A DNA stretch of 64,000 nucleotides from Leptospira vanthielii serovar Holland str. Waz Holland = ATCC 700522. GTDB lineage: Bacteria; Spirochaetota; Leptospiria; Leptospirales; Leptospiraceae. The notes under the pieces are model-generated. The model was not told the DNA's origin and ran no database searches. It worked only from the letters and a program-made list of their open reading frames with translations. Where the stretch lies: the NCBI RefSeq assembly GCF_000332455.1, contig NZ_AOGY02000065.1:124001-188000 (forward strand), in the 5' to 3' direction. This document shows positions 15,401 to 23,968 of the stretch, one piece after another; the first letter of the stretch is position 1; each line of letters opens with the position of its first letter. A program made the position numbers and the translations under genes.

Positions 15401-18277
15401 TTGAATATTCGAAAAAAAATAAAAATTGTAAGTCTTTTTGTTTTATCCCTCCTATTACTTGTTTCGGCGGAGTGGGTATCCCTTTGGTCGAACCGAACTG
15501 TATACCTAGATAAAGTCATTACCAAGGTTGAGTTTAAGGGAAATATCAATACTTCCTCTGACGACATTTTAGATTTAATGGACATGCGTCCTGGGATGCA
15601 GTTATCTCAAGGGCTTTTGAATGCAGATATGCGTGCATTATTTGTTTCTGGATTCTTTTATCATATTGATATCCAAGGGGAGGCCGATGGCGAGGGAGTT
15701 AAAATCCTTGTAGTTGTGAAAGAACGACCGCGAGTAAAAGATATCGATTTTATTGGTGCAGATGAAGTTTTTCCTTCTGATTTACGAGATAAAATCCCCT
15801 TAAAAGAAAATGAAGTCATCACTCCGAAGAAAGTAACTCTCTCGAAAGAAGTAATTTTAAAAAAATACAGAGATGAAGGTTTTTTTCTAGCTTATGTTCG
15901 ATTTGAAACTGAACCTGTAAATCCAGATACTAACACGGTTAAGGTGAAGTTCATTATTGATGAAGGGGAAGAGATTCCGGTCAGCAAAATCAATATTTTT
16001 GGAAATAGCGAAATTGATACCTATGATATTCAAGGTATCATGGATTTAAAGGAAAGTGGAATCATTGAGTCGGGTGTGTTTAAAGAATCTGCGTTTGAGT
16101 CAGATAAACAAAAAATTTCTGCTTTTCTGAAATCCAAAGGGTATGTCGACGCAGAACTTAGTAATGAAGGAACCAATTGGGAAATCCGCTGGGAAAATCC
16201 GCAAAAGAAAGACAAACGCGTTGTTATTGTTAATTTTAAGATCAGTGAAGGTGAGCAGTATTTTTATAACGGTTATACCACAAGTCATGACATGACCATT
16301 GCTCCTAGTGGGATGCCACAATTCTTAAACAAAGAAAATAATCCAGTGGGAACTCCAAAAGAGGAATGGTCTCCTGTTTATCCTGTTAAATATTTGGAGG
16401 ACCAATTTGAATTTGCACCTGCCGATGTAGGTGAAGTTTTCGATGAAACTAAATTTCAAAAAGATAGAGCTTCGATCAACGAAGCTTATTCTGCCAAAGG
16501 ATATTTGTTTGCCCAGGTGATTCCTCGCCGGAAAGTGATAGAACTCAGTGATGGTTCATTATCACGTTATGAGAATTGTGACAAACGAGGCAGTGAAGAT
16601 GCAGTTTCCGATTGTAATGAGGAATATAAACGTCTCAATGTTGCTAGGTTAAGAAAGGTTTACGAAGACGAACCAAAACTCAGAGGGAAAAAATTCATTC
16701 ACGTAGATTTTACGATCCGTGAAAACAATTTGGCCTTTATCGAAAATATCATTATCAAAGGTAATAAAAAAACTCAAGACCGTGTGGTTCGAAGAGAGCT
16801 TCTTTTTAAGCCCGGTGATCTTTTTAACTCCACTCTTGTGAACAGGTCAAGGGAACGTATCTTTAACTTAGGTTATTTTAAAGAAGTAAACTTTAATATG
16901 CGACCTGGTTCCGATGAAACCAAGATGAACCTCATTATTGAACTTGTGGAACAACCCACGGGAACTGTATCAATGGGGGGAGGTTATGGAACCATCACTG
17001 GATTTTCCATTTTTACTCAGTTAGGTGAGAATAACCTAAATGGAACGGGCCAACAAATCACGGGTCGTGTGGAATTTGGACCTATCCGCCGTTATTTGCA
17101 AATTTCTTGGACTGAACCATGGTTTATGGACAAACCTTGGTCACTCACTCTTTCTGCTTTTTATTCTTCCAGAACTTTGTTTGTAGGTGCCACTTCTATT
17201 ACCGAGAACAACAACCAAGGGATTAAGGAAGTTGCATCATACGAACGATCTGGGGTGGGGGTCAGTGCAGGACTTGGTCATAGGTTCCTCATCAACTGGA
17301 CACACTTCCATCGTTATTCACCCTCATTTTTTGCATCAACTCGACCCACGTCTCTTGTATCTGACCAAGTACTTGCCGAAGTAGATCGTGGTTGGCAGTT
17401 TCGTTCTCAACTTACCAATGGTATCGCTTACGATAGTAGGGATAACGTATTCAATTCGACCCAAGGTTTTAATTTAATTTTCTCTGTAGACAATGTGGGT
17501 CAATTTCTTGGTGGAGAGTCCCATTTTGACCAATTCAGTCCTATTTTGGAGTACTATCATACTTGGTTTGATTATACATTTTTTGGACTCATTCGCAAAA
17601 ACGCACTTAGGCGGTGGCGTGTGGTTCAACAATTCCGAACCTCATCTGTTTTTACATTTGAAAGAACTCCTAAGTATAAAAATCAGGATAAAGAACGAAT
17701 TCCTTACATTCAAGTGCAGGACAGGTTATTTCTTGGGGGATATGAATCTCTCCGGGGCTGGTTTTTTGACGATAAATACTATCCAGATGAATGGAAAGAT
17801 GGTGCTTCTAGCCGAGTTTTGTTTACTTCTGAGTTAAGATTTCCTATCGAACCTTCGTTACTTTGGTTTGTCGTTTTCTTCGACGGAGGTGCTATGTATG
17901 AACAAATCAACCGGGCAGTCGGCGAAAGAAAAGAATTCTTTAAAAACTATGATTCGTTAGTTCGAGCGCAAAGAGTGTCGGAACCTGTGGAAACCTATTT
18001 GTATGAGAATTACAATTCCTATGGTCAAAAACTTCCCGAATCACCTCTGATTGTTAATGATCCAGGCAATTTAGTGCTTTCAAGTAAAAACTTATCTATG
18101 TCAAACTTTCGATTTTCTTGGGGTTTTGGACTCCGCATCCAGATTCCAGTATTACCCCTTCGTTTGTATTTTGCACAAAGGATTCGTTATACGGGCGTAG
18201 AAGAGAGACCCTTTGGACTTTATCCAGACAATAACAGTTTTCAGTTTGTTTTTGGTATTGGGGATATGCGATTCTAA
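15401..18277 (+). CDS. bamA: outer membrane protein assembly factor BamA (Omp85)
   Basis: A 958-residue Omp85 protein, about 150 longer than E. coli BamA. It has an N-terminal signal segment (IVSLFVLSLLLLVSAEW), a series of POTRA domains (first VITKVEFKGN; last LAFIENIIIKGNKKTQDRVVRRELLFKPGD, here quoted in parts as LAFIENIIIKGNKKTQ and RRELLFKPGD), and a C-terminal 16-strand barrel from about residue 540 with the LFLGGYESLRGW motif, the family R-G-(F/W) lid element, and a final aromatic-ending strand (DMRF). It inserts beta-barrel proteins into the outer membrane. An extra segment between POTRA domains carries Cys393 and Cys405. The start is TTG with a weak ribosome binding site; no better codon is close. 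Confidence 0.92.
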   Translation: MNIRKKIKIVSLFVLSLLLLVSAEWVSLWSNRTVYLDKVITKVEFKGNINTSSDDILDLMDMRPGMQLSQGLLNADMRALFVSGFFYHIDIQGEADGEGVKILVVVKERPRVKDIDFIGADEVFPSDLRDKIPLKENEVITPKKVTLSKEVILKKYRDEGFFLAYVRFETEPVNPDTNTVKVKFIIDEGEEIPVSKINIFGNSEIDTYDIQGIMDLKESGIIESGVFKESAFESDKQKISAFLKSKGYVDAELSNEGTNWEIRWENPQKKDKRVVIVNFKISEGEQYFYNGYTTSHDMTIAPSGMPQFLNKENNPVGTPKEEWSPVYPVKYLEDQFEFAPADVGEVFDETKFQKDRASINEAYSAKGYLFAQVIPRRKVIELSDGSLSRYENCDKRGSEDAVSDCNEEYKRLNVARLRKVYEDEPKLRGKKFIHVDFTIRENNLAFIENIIIKGNKKTQDRVVRRELLFKPGDLFNSTLVNRSRERIFNLGYFKEVNFNMRPGSDETKMNLIIELVEQPTGTVSMGGGYGTITGFSIFTQLGENNLNGTGQQITGRVEFGPIRRYLQISWTEPWFMDKPWSLTLSAFYSSRTLFVGATSITENNNQGIKEVASYERSGVGVSAGLGHRFLINWTHFHRYSPSFFASTRPTSLVSDQVLAEVDRGWQFRSQLTNGIAYDSRDNVFNSTQGFNLIFSVDNVGQFLGGESHFDQFSPILEYYHTWFDYTFFGLIRKNALRRWRVVQQFRTSSVFTFERTPKYKNQDKERIPYIQVQDRLFLGGYESLRGWFFDDKYYPDEWKDGASSRVLFTSELRFPIEPSLLWFVVFFDGGAMYEQINRAVGERKEFFKNYDSLVRAQRVSEPVETYLYENYNSYGQKLPESPLIVNDPGNLVLSSKNLSMSNFRFSWGFGLRIQIPVLPLRLYFAQRIRYTGVEERPFGLYPDNNSFQFVFGIGDMRF

Positions 18278-20461
18278 GTGGAGTTAGTTGGACTCAATGC
18301 CGAACAAAAAAGAGCTGTTGAATCAGTAGAAGGACCGCTACTCATTTTAGCAGGTGCGGGTTCAGGTAAAACTCGAGTCATTACCTACCGGATTGCAAAT
18401 CTAATTTTAAACCATAAAGTTTACCCCAACCAAATTCTTGCGGTTACTTTTACCAACAAAGCAGCAGAGGAGATGCGAATTCGTTGTAGGAGTTTGTTAC
18501 CGGAAGGCAATAGCGAACCTTTCGTTCGCACCTTTCACTCACTTTGTTTGTATTTGTTACGCAGAGAAGGTAAGGTTTTGGGCCTTGGGAACAATTTCAC
18601 TGTTTATGACAGTGATATGCAAGAGTCGCTCATCAAAGAGATTTTAAAATCCAAAGATATGGATACAAAAGAGTTTCGCCCCTCTAGTCTTGCCAATACT
18701 TTCTCTGCTGCAAAAGATTCCTTTATGACTGCTGAGGAATACGCAAAAAAGAAAGCGGATGATTCTTATACAAAAACCATTGCCTCTGTTTTTTTAGAGT
18801 ATGAAAAACGAAAAGATTTAAGGAATGCATTAGATTTTGGGGATTTGATTTTAAAAACCGTTATATTGTTTCGTGATTTCCCTGTGATTTTGGAAAAATA
18901 CCAAAGGCTTTGGAAATATATCATGGTAGATGAATACCAAGATACAAATAAAATCCAATACCACCTTGTCCAATCTCTATCTTCTTTTCATAAAAACCTT
19001 TGCGTTGTTGGAGACGATGATCAGTCCATTTATTCATGGCGTGGTGCAGATATTTCGAATATTCTAAATTTCAAAAAGGATTATCCGGATGCGGTCGTTG
19101 TCAAATTGGAAGAAAACTATCGTTCGACTAAAACCATCATTGAAACTGCGGCAGCTCTCATTTCTAATAACAAACAAAGAACAAATAAAACCCTTCGGAC
19201 AGAAAATCCTATGGGAGATAAAATCAAAGTCACTTCTTACCAAAACGAAATGGAGGAAGCGGAAGGGATTGTTCAAAAAATCCAAGCAGGCGTGAGAAGG
19301 GGGCAAAAATATTCCAATTTTGCCGTGTTTTATCGAACCAATTCCCAGTCTCGATACTTTGAAGAAGCTTTGCGAAAAAGAGCGATTCCCTATAAAATTT
19401 TTGGTGGGTTTCGGTTCTTTGATAGAAAAGAGGTAAAGGACTTAATTGCTTATCTTTCTGTTGTTGTAAATCCTGTGGATTCCACTTCACTACTTCGTAT
19501 CATCAACTCACCACCTAGAGGAATTGGAGATACAACAGTGAGTCGATTGTTATCCTATTCCGTAAACGAAGGTTTGTCTTTGTTTGAATGTTTGGGAAAA
19601 ACTGTCCCTGAAATTAAAAAGGGAACCTTGCAGAAGTTATCTTCTTTGTATCGAATGTTTGATTCGGCAATGGAAGACCTTGGGAAAAAAACTCCTTCCG
19701 AAATTGCTTATGAAGTTTTAGAACATTCTGGTTATAGGGAATTTTTAGAAAATGAAGGAACAGAAGATTCGTTCTCTAGACTTTCCAACTTAAATGAATT
19801 TGTAAATGCTCTTAAAGAATTTGAGGAAAACAATCCTGAGGCCACACTCGAAGAATATCTTGGTAATATTTCGCTTATCACCAGTGAAGACAATACCAAA
19901 GATTTGCCAGATTATGTGATCCTTATGACTGTCCACAATGCAAAGGGTCTGGAATTCCAACATGTATTTATGGCAGGAATGGAAGAAGGAACTTTCCCTC
20001 ATTTTCTTTCAATTGATTCGCCAGATGGAGTAGAAGAAGAACGAAGGCTTGCTTATGTGGCGATCACCCGAGCGCGAAAGAATTTAGAAATTAGTTTTTC
20101 GAGATTTACCAGAAAATTTGGCGATGTGGATGCAAGACTTCCTTCCCAATTTTTGGAAGAACTACCTAGTGAGTTTGTAGAAGGTGAGTTTACTGAGAAC
20201 CGGTATGGAGTGAGAAGGCCTGAGTTTACACCGAGGGCCGAAAGGTTTCAAAAATCGGAAGAAAAGTTCGAATCTGTGCAGGCAAAGGTCGGTGATGGAA
20301 ACTTCCAAGTGGGAACAAAGATACGGCACAAGGTTTACGGAGAAGGACGTATCTTATCGATTTCCGGGTCGGGAGACAACCGTAAGGTAGAAGTTCGATT
20401 TGGTTCTCATTTGGATAAAAAATTCTTATTGGCATATACACCATTAGAGATAATTTCATGA
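18278..20461 (+). CDS. pcrA: ATP-dependent 3'-5' DNA helicase, UvrD/PcrA type
   Basis: A 727-residue superfamily 1A helicase. Motif I AGAGSGKTRVITYR, motif II DEYQDTN, motif III GDDDQSIYSWRGAD, motif IV YRTNSQSR, motif V TVHNAKGLEF and motif VI AYVAITRARKNLEISFSRF are all intact. The C-terminal 60 residues (GTKIRHKVYGEGRIL) form the Tudor-like RNA-polymerase-binding domain of PcrA/UvrD. It should act in repair, replication-fork upkeep and transcription-coupled processes. The GTG start immediately follows the bamA stop, with no spacer. Confidence 0.93.
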   Translation: MELVGLNAEQKRAVESVEGPLLILAGAGSGKTRVITYRIANLILNHKVYPNQILAVTFTNKAAEEMRIRCRSLLPEGNSEPFVRTFHSLCLYLLRREGKVLGLGNNFTVYDSDMQESLIKEILKSKDMDTKEFRPSSLANTFSAAKDSFMTAEEYAKKKADDSYTKTIASVFLEYEKRKDLRNALDFGDLILKTVILFRDFPVILEKYQRLWKYIMVDEYQDTNKIQYHLVQSLSSFHKNLCVVGDDDQSIYSWRGADISNILNFKKDYPDAVVVKLEENYRSTKTIIETAAALISNNKQRTNKTLRTENPMGDKIKVTSYQNEMEEAEGIVQKIQAGVRRGQKYSNFAVFYRTNSQSRYFEEALRKRAIPYKIFGGFRFFDRKEVKDLIAYLSVVVNPVDSTSLLRIINSPPRGIGDTTVSRLLSYSVNEGLSLFECLGKTVPEIKKGTLQKLSSLYRMFDSAMEDLGKKTPSEIAYEVLEHSGYREFLENEGTEDSFSRLSNLNEFVNALKEFEENNPEATLEEYLGNISLITSEDNTKDLPDYVILMTVHNAKGLEFQHVFMAGMEEGTFPHFLSIDSPDGVEEERRLAYVAITRARKNLEISFSRFTRKFGDVDARLPSQFLEELPSEFVEGEFTENRYGVRRPEFTPRAERFQKSEEKFESVQAKVGDGNFQVGTKIRHKVYGEGRILSISGSGDNRKVEVRFGSHLDKKFLLAYTPLEIIS

Positions 20462-20479
20462 ACTAGAAGAGGAATGACA

Positions 20480-20908
20480 ATGAAACGAGTTTGGATTTTA
20501 AGTATTTTAGTATTATTGCCGGTAAGTTTTGTTTATGCACAACAAAACTCTGGTTTGGCGGAAGAGTTTACAAAACTAGAAGACTACCTTAGAAATCCAA
20601 AACTTACCGAAGAACAGAAAAAGAAAAATTTTGAAAACAATATGGTAAGTTCTGTTCGTAGTACACTATCTAAACGCCTTTCCAATCCCAAAAAAGATTT
20701 AAAAGACCTAAAATTCCAGGACTTACAAATGGAACGTCAAGAAGGAACCAATACTTTTTTTGTAAAATATAAGAACTTCTATTTTCAATATCTGTTTCCC
20801 GTAGATCCTGAGACTTACATAACATCTCCATCTGAAGAAATTGTTTTGGAGAAACCGGACGGTTTAGACCTCGGTTCAAACGCACACAAAGAAGAAAAAA
20901 AGAATTAG
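20480..20908 (+). CDS. small exported hypothetical protein
   Basis: A 142-residue protein with a clear signal peptide (VWILSILVLLPVSFVYAQQ, cut after YA). The mature part is charged and mostly helical, with many Lys and Glu, and ends EEKKN. I recognise no family. The second ATG (20480) is chosen because GAGGA lies 6 nt before it, whereas the ATG at 20474 touches that site. It lies between the helicase gene and the phosphatase gene on the same strand. Confidence 0.7.
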   Translation: MKRVWILSILVLLPVSFVYAQQNSGLAEEFTKLEDYLRNPKLTEEQKKKNFENNMVSSVRSTLSKRLSNPKKDLKDLKFQDLQMERQEGTNTFFVKYKNFYFQYLFPVDPETYITSPSEEIVLEKPDGLDLGSNAHKEEKKN

Positions 20909-20927
20909 TTTTCTCGATAAGGACGGA

Positions 20928-21797
20928 ATGGAAGAAAGAGATTTCAGGGAAGTTTGGCGGTGGGTATTATCTGTTGGGGACTCAATCCTTTCCATTTATA
21001 AATCGGACTTTCAGATTCGTGACAAAGGTGGCAATGACCCAGTCACGGAAGCGGATTTGTTTGCGAGTGAGTTCCTTTTCGAAAAAATTTCTGCACGTTT
21101 TCCAAGTCATGGTTTTTTATCAGAAGAAAAAACTGATACGAACAGGCGTTTGGACAAGGAATGGGTTTGGATTTTAGATCCAATAGACGGAACACGTGAG
21201 TTTGTAAAAAAGAATGATCAGTTTGCCCTCAGTTTGGGGCTTGTTCGAAATGGTGAAGCCATTTGGGGAGTGATTTTCAATCCAGCCACGGGCGAGTTTT
21301 TTTCTAAAAATCGAAATACTTTTTTTGCAAAGTTACAACCCCCTTTTGCAACAGAGGAAAATTTTAGAACCTTAGTTGTCGAAAGCGGTTCCGTATTGCA
21401 TCCGTTAGAGGAATCAAAACCTATTGCCAATAAACCAATTCTTCTTGTGTCTTTATCAGAAATGAAAGAAGGCTTATTTTCTGATTCTTTTTGGCGTGAA
21501 GATTTTGAAATTCGTTCCATGGGAAGTATCGCCTATAAACTGGGGCTTTTATCAGCCGGTTTTATCGATCTCATCGTTTCCCTAAAACCAAAGAACGAGT
21601 GGGATATTTGTGGTGGGATTGCCCTTTTGGACGAAGAAAACTTTACTTGTTTCCCTTTGAAGGATAAAGGATATCAATTCAACCAAGCACAAACCCTCTC
21701 TTTTGGTTTGGTTGCAGGAAAAAAAACAGCAGTCAATTATTTGGAATCCAAAATTGATTTTCACCAACTGTCCCTTAAGGTAAAGGAACGATGGTAA
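20928..21797 (+). CDS. inositol monophosphatase family protein, CysQ-like
   Basis: A 289-residue Mg-dependent phosphatase of the IMPase/CysQ superfamily. The metal site is complete: NDPVTEADLFASEF, EEKTD (LSEEKTD), LDPIDGTREF, and the C-terminal NEWDICGGIALL. DPIDGTREF followed by a run ending in FALSLGLV is most like CysQ, which removes the 3'-phosphate of PAP/PAPS. Inositol or fructose bisphosphate substrates are also possible. It overlaps the next glycosyltransferase gene by 7 nt. Confidence 0.85.
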   Translation: MEERDFREVWRWVLSVGDSILSIYKSDFQIRDKGGNDPVTEADLFASEFLFEKISARFPSHGFLSEEKTDTNRRLDKEWVWILDPIDGTREFVKKNDQFALSLGLVRNGEAIWGVIFNPATGEFFSKNRNTFFAKLQPPFATEENFRTLVVESGSVLHPLEESKPIANKPILLVSLSEMKEGLFSDSFWREDFEIRSMGSIAYKLGLLSAGFIDLIVSLKPKNEWDICGGIALLDEENFTCFPLKDKGYQFNQAQTLSFGLVAGKKTAVNYLESKIDFHQLSLKVKERW

Positions 21798-22924
21798 AAA
21801 CAAAACGCATTGGCCTAGATGCAAGACCTTTGTCCACAAGGGTGTCTGGAGTGGGAAGGCTCATTGCCGAAACCTTAAAGGCATTCCCACATAAAGACGA
21901 GTATGATTTCTTTTTATTTTCTCATTTGCCCATCCATGAAGACCATAAGGCGGTATTAGATCTACCCAATGTAACCTTGGTTTCGGGTGGGGGTTTTTTG
22001 AAATGGAAAGGAGGTTTGTATTACAATCTCTATATTCCATTTTATTTGCTAAAAAACAGATTGGATCTTTTCTGGGGTTCCCAACAAGTATTACCTCCTT
22101 TTTTACCACGGGCCTTGCGTGCAGTCCTTACTTATTGCGATTTGGTTTTATACTTATATCCTGAGACCATGCGTTGGATTGCCAAAGTCCAACAGAGACT
22201 TTTTCAAAGTTATTCTGTTAGGCGATCAAGTTTTATTCTTTCGATCTCTAAACAAACGAGTGATGATATGTGTCGTAAGTTTGGATACCCCGCAGACCAA
22301 ACCGGTGTGTCATACCCTGGTGTGAATCCTCTGGAGATGACAAAACTTTTGGAAACAAAACTCTCCAACCGAGTGAAGGATTTAGGAACAGATTTTCTCT
22401 TATCTGTTTCCACGATTGAACCAAGAAAGAACTATCCTTTTTTACTGAATGCTTATCGTGAATACCGGAAAAAAGATCCGCACCACTACCGTCCTTGGGT
22501 GATTGTTGGAAAAATTGGTTGGGAGTCGCCTGAGTTTATCGAAGAATTATTACAAGAACGTGCTTTGTACAACGACATTTATATTTTAGATTCAGTTTCC
22601 GATTCCGAACTACAACATCTCTACAAAAGAGCAGGTTTATTTGCTTTTGCGAGTAAATATGAAGGGTTTGGAATTCCGATGGTCGAGGCTATTTTTCACG
22701 GATTAAATTGTGTTGTTTCTGACATTCCTACCTTCCATGAAATTGGAAAAGAAGGTGTTACTTATCTTCCTTACCAAACCAAAGAAGATGCAAAACTTTG
22801 GGCAGAAACCATTAAAAATTTCTTTGAACATCCAACACCACCGGCGGTATCGATTCAGGTATTTACTTGGGAAAATGCAGCAAAGATTACCGAAGAGGTC
22901 TTTCGTAAAGTTTTAGAGGAATGA
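21791..22924 (+). CDS. glycosyltransferase family 4 (GT-B fold)
   Basis: A 377-residue GT-B glycosyltransferase of the mannosyltransferase-like group. The N-terminal domain starts with IGLDARPLSTRVSGVGRLI (donor-independent loop), and the C-terminal domain has the usual KYEGFGIPMVEAIFHGLNC motif with the E-x7-E geometry for nucleotide-sugar binding, after LSVSTIEPRKN. The start has AAGGA 3-4 nt upstream. It converges with a minus-strand gene and overlaps its end by 12 bp. A role in surface glycan synthesis is likely; the sugar is unknown. Confidence 0.87.
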   Translation: MVKTKRIGLDARPLSTRVSGVGRLIAETLKAFPHKDEYDFFLFSHLPIHEDHKAVLDLPNVTLVSGGGFLKWKGGLYYNLYIPFYLLKNRLDLFWGSQQVLPPFLPRALRAVLTYCDLVLYLYPETMRWIAKVQQRLFQSYSVRRSSFILSISKQTSDDMCRKFGYPADQTGVSYPGVNPLEMTKLLETKLSNRVKDLGTDFLLSVSTIEPRKNYPFLLNAYREYRKKDPHHYRPWVIVGKIGWESPEFIEELLQERALYNDIYILDSVSDSELQHLYKRAGLFAFASKYEGFGIPMVEAIFHGLNCVVSDIPTFHEIGKEGVTYLPYQTKEDAKLWAETIKNFFEHPTPPAVSIQVFTWENAAKITEEVFRKVLEE

Positions 22925-23308
22925 GAATAGTCCCTTCTTTTTTGCGACAACCCCGGAATACAGGATTTTAGATTTATCTGATTTCGGAAGTACATGCAGA
23001 TGAAACCTATCTTTTGTCATAGCTTGGATTTCACATTCCCAATCTGCATCTTTTGCTATGAGTTTGATTCTGTCGCAAAGGACATCTGATTCGAGTAACC
23101 AAATCAGAGAAAATTCTGACTTACCCCGTTTGAAATAAGATTTGATTTCCTTGGGGTTTGCTTTCCAGGTAACGGTTGTTTCATCACCTGTTTCATAAGG
23201 TTGTATTGTGGACGGAATCATAGAAATTCCTTTTCCACTCCAGTTTCCCTTTACGTAATCATTCCATTCGTCAAAATTGGAAAAGTAATTATAAATCAGT
23301 GAATTCAA
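22913..23308 (-). CDS. hypothetical protein
   Basis: A 131-residue soluble protein without signal peptide or helix; I cannot assign a family. It has several aromatic and charged strands (GDETTVTWKANPKEIKSYF, ECEIQAMTKDRFHLHVLP) and ends in a Lys-rich, hydrophobic tail. The only start keeping the whole frame is a TTG at 23308 without a visible ribosome binding site, and it lies 2 nt from the start proposed for the divergent thioredoxin-like gene. It overlaps the GT4 gene end-to-end by 12 bp. Confidence 0.6.
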   Translation of the reverse strand: MNSLIYNYFSNFDEWNDYVKGNWSGKGISMIPSTIQPYETGDETTVTWKANPKEIKSYFKRGKSEFSLIWLLESDVLCDRIKLIAKDADWECEIQAMTKDRFHLHVLPKSDKSKILYSGVVAKKKGLFSFL

Positions 23309-23310
23309 AT

Positions 23311-23832
23311 ATGATGACCCAGGCTTTTTTCAACCTTAGATCCAGCTTTTATCTTATCTTTATCCTTTCTCTCCTTTTTTGTAAACCAGAAGGAACAACC
23401 AGTGATTTTTATCCCGAACCTCTACCGACCCTCGGAGGAGGAAAAGAACAATTGGACTCTTTTAAAGGTAAAGTGGTTGTATTGGATTTTTGGGCGACTT
23501 GGTGCGAACCTTGTGCAAAGGCAGTTCCGACCATCAACAAGTGGAAGGATTCTGTTTCGGATAAAGATTTTGTGTTTCTCGGAATCAATACAGATACCAC
23601 GGAATCTTTAGAGAAAATCAAAAAAGATAGGGAACGATTGAAAATGAATTACCCCACCTTACTGGATAAAGACTGGAAAATGACAGATTTTTATCATGTA
23701 GAGGGAATTCCATGCCTGCTGGTCTTTGACAGGTCAGGTAAAATCGTGTATAGGCAGTATGGACTTGTTGAATCGGACCTCTCTGGCCTTGTCATTCGCT
23801 CCCATGTATGGGCCGCGTCGGAACTGCCATAA
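23311..23832 (+). CDS. TlpA/ResA-like thioredoxin-fold lipoprotein
   Basis: A 173-residue thioredoxin-fold protein tethered by a lipoprotein signal: a hydrophobic segment (YLIFILSLLF) ends at Cys in LLFCKPE. The active site is WATWCEPCAK (C-x2-C), and the cis-proline loop reads VEGIPCLLVFD. TlpA/ResA proteins reduce or shuffle disulfides outside the cytoplasm. An extra Cys follows the cis-Pro. The ATG at 23311 (or 23314) gives a normal signal peptide; a GTG at 23299 is also in frame. Confidence 0.82.
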   Translation: MMTQAFFNLRSSFYLIFILSLLFCKPEGTTSDFYPEPLPTLGGGKEQLDSFKGKVVVLDFWATWCEPCAKAVPTINKWKDSVSDKDFVFLGINTDTTESLEKIKKDRERLKMNYPTLLDKDWKMTDFYHVEGIPCLLVFDRSGKIVYRQYGLVESDLSGLVIRSHVWAASELP

Positions 23833-23968
23833 TTGTGCAATGCGAAACAACATTTTGATTTTCTATTGAATTCGATGACAAGATTGAAAATGTCTTGACT
23901 CATGTTCGTTAAAAAAGTCCCTTTAAAGATACCTTTTTACGTTTTCTTTTGAGAAAGGAGTCAGAATA

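Noticed and set aside
23833..23968. tRNA or other RNA gene in the gap before the acyl-CoA synthetase
   Set aside because: No cloverleaf or other strong pairing; AT-rich, with TTGACT but no -10 at a workable distance. It is most likely just a promoter region.
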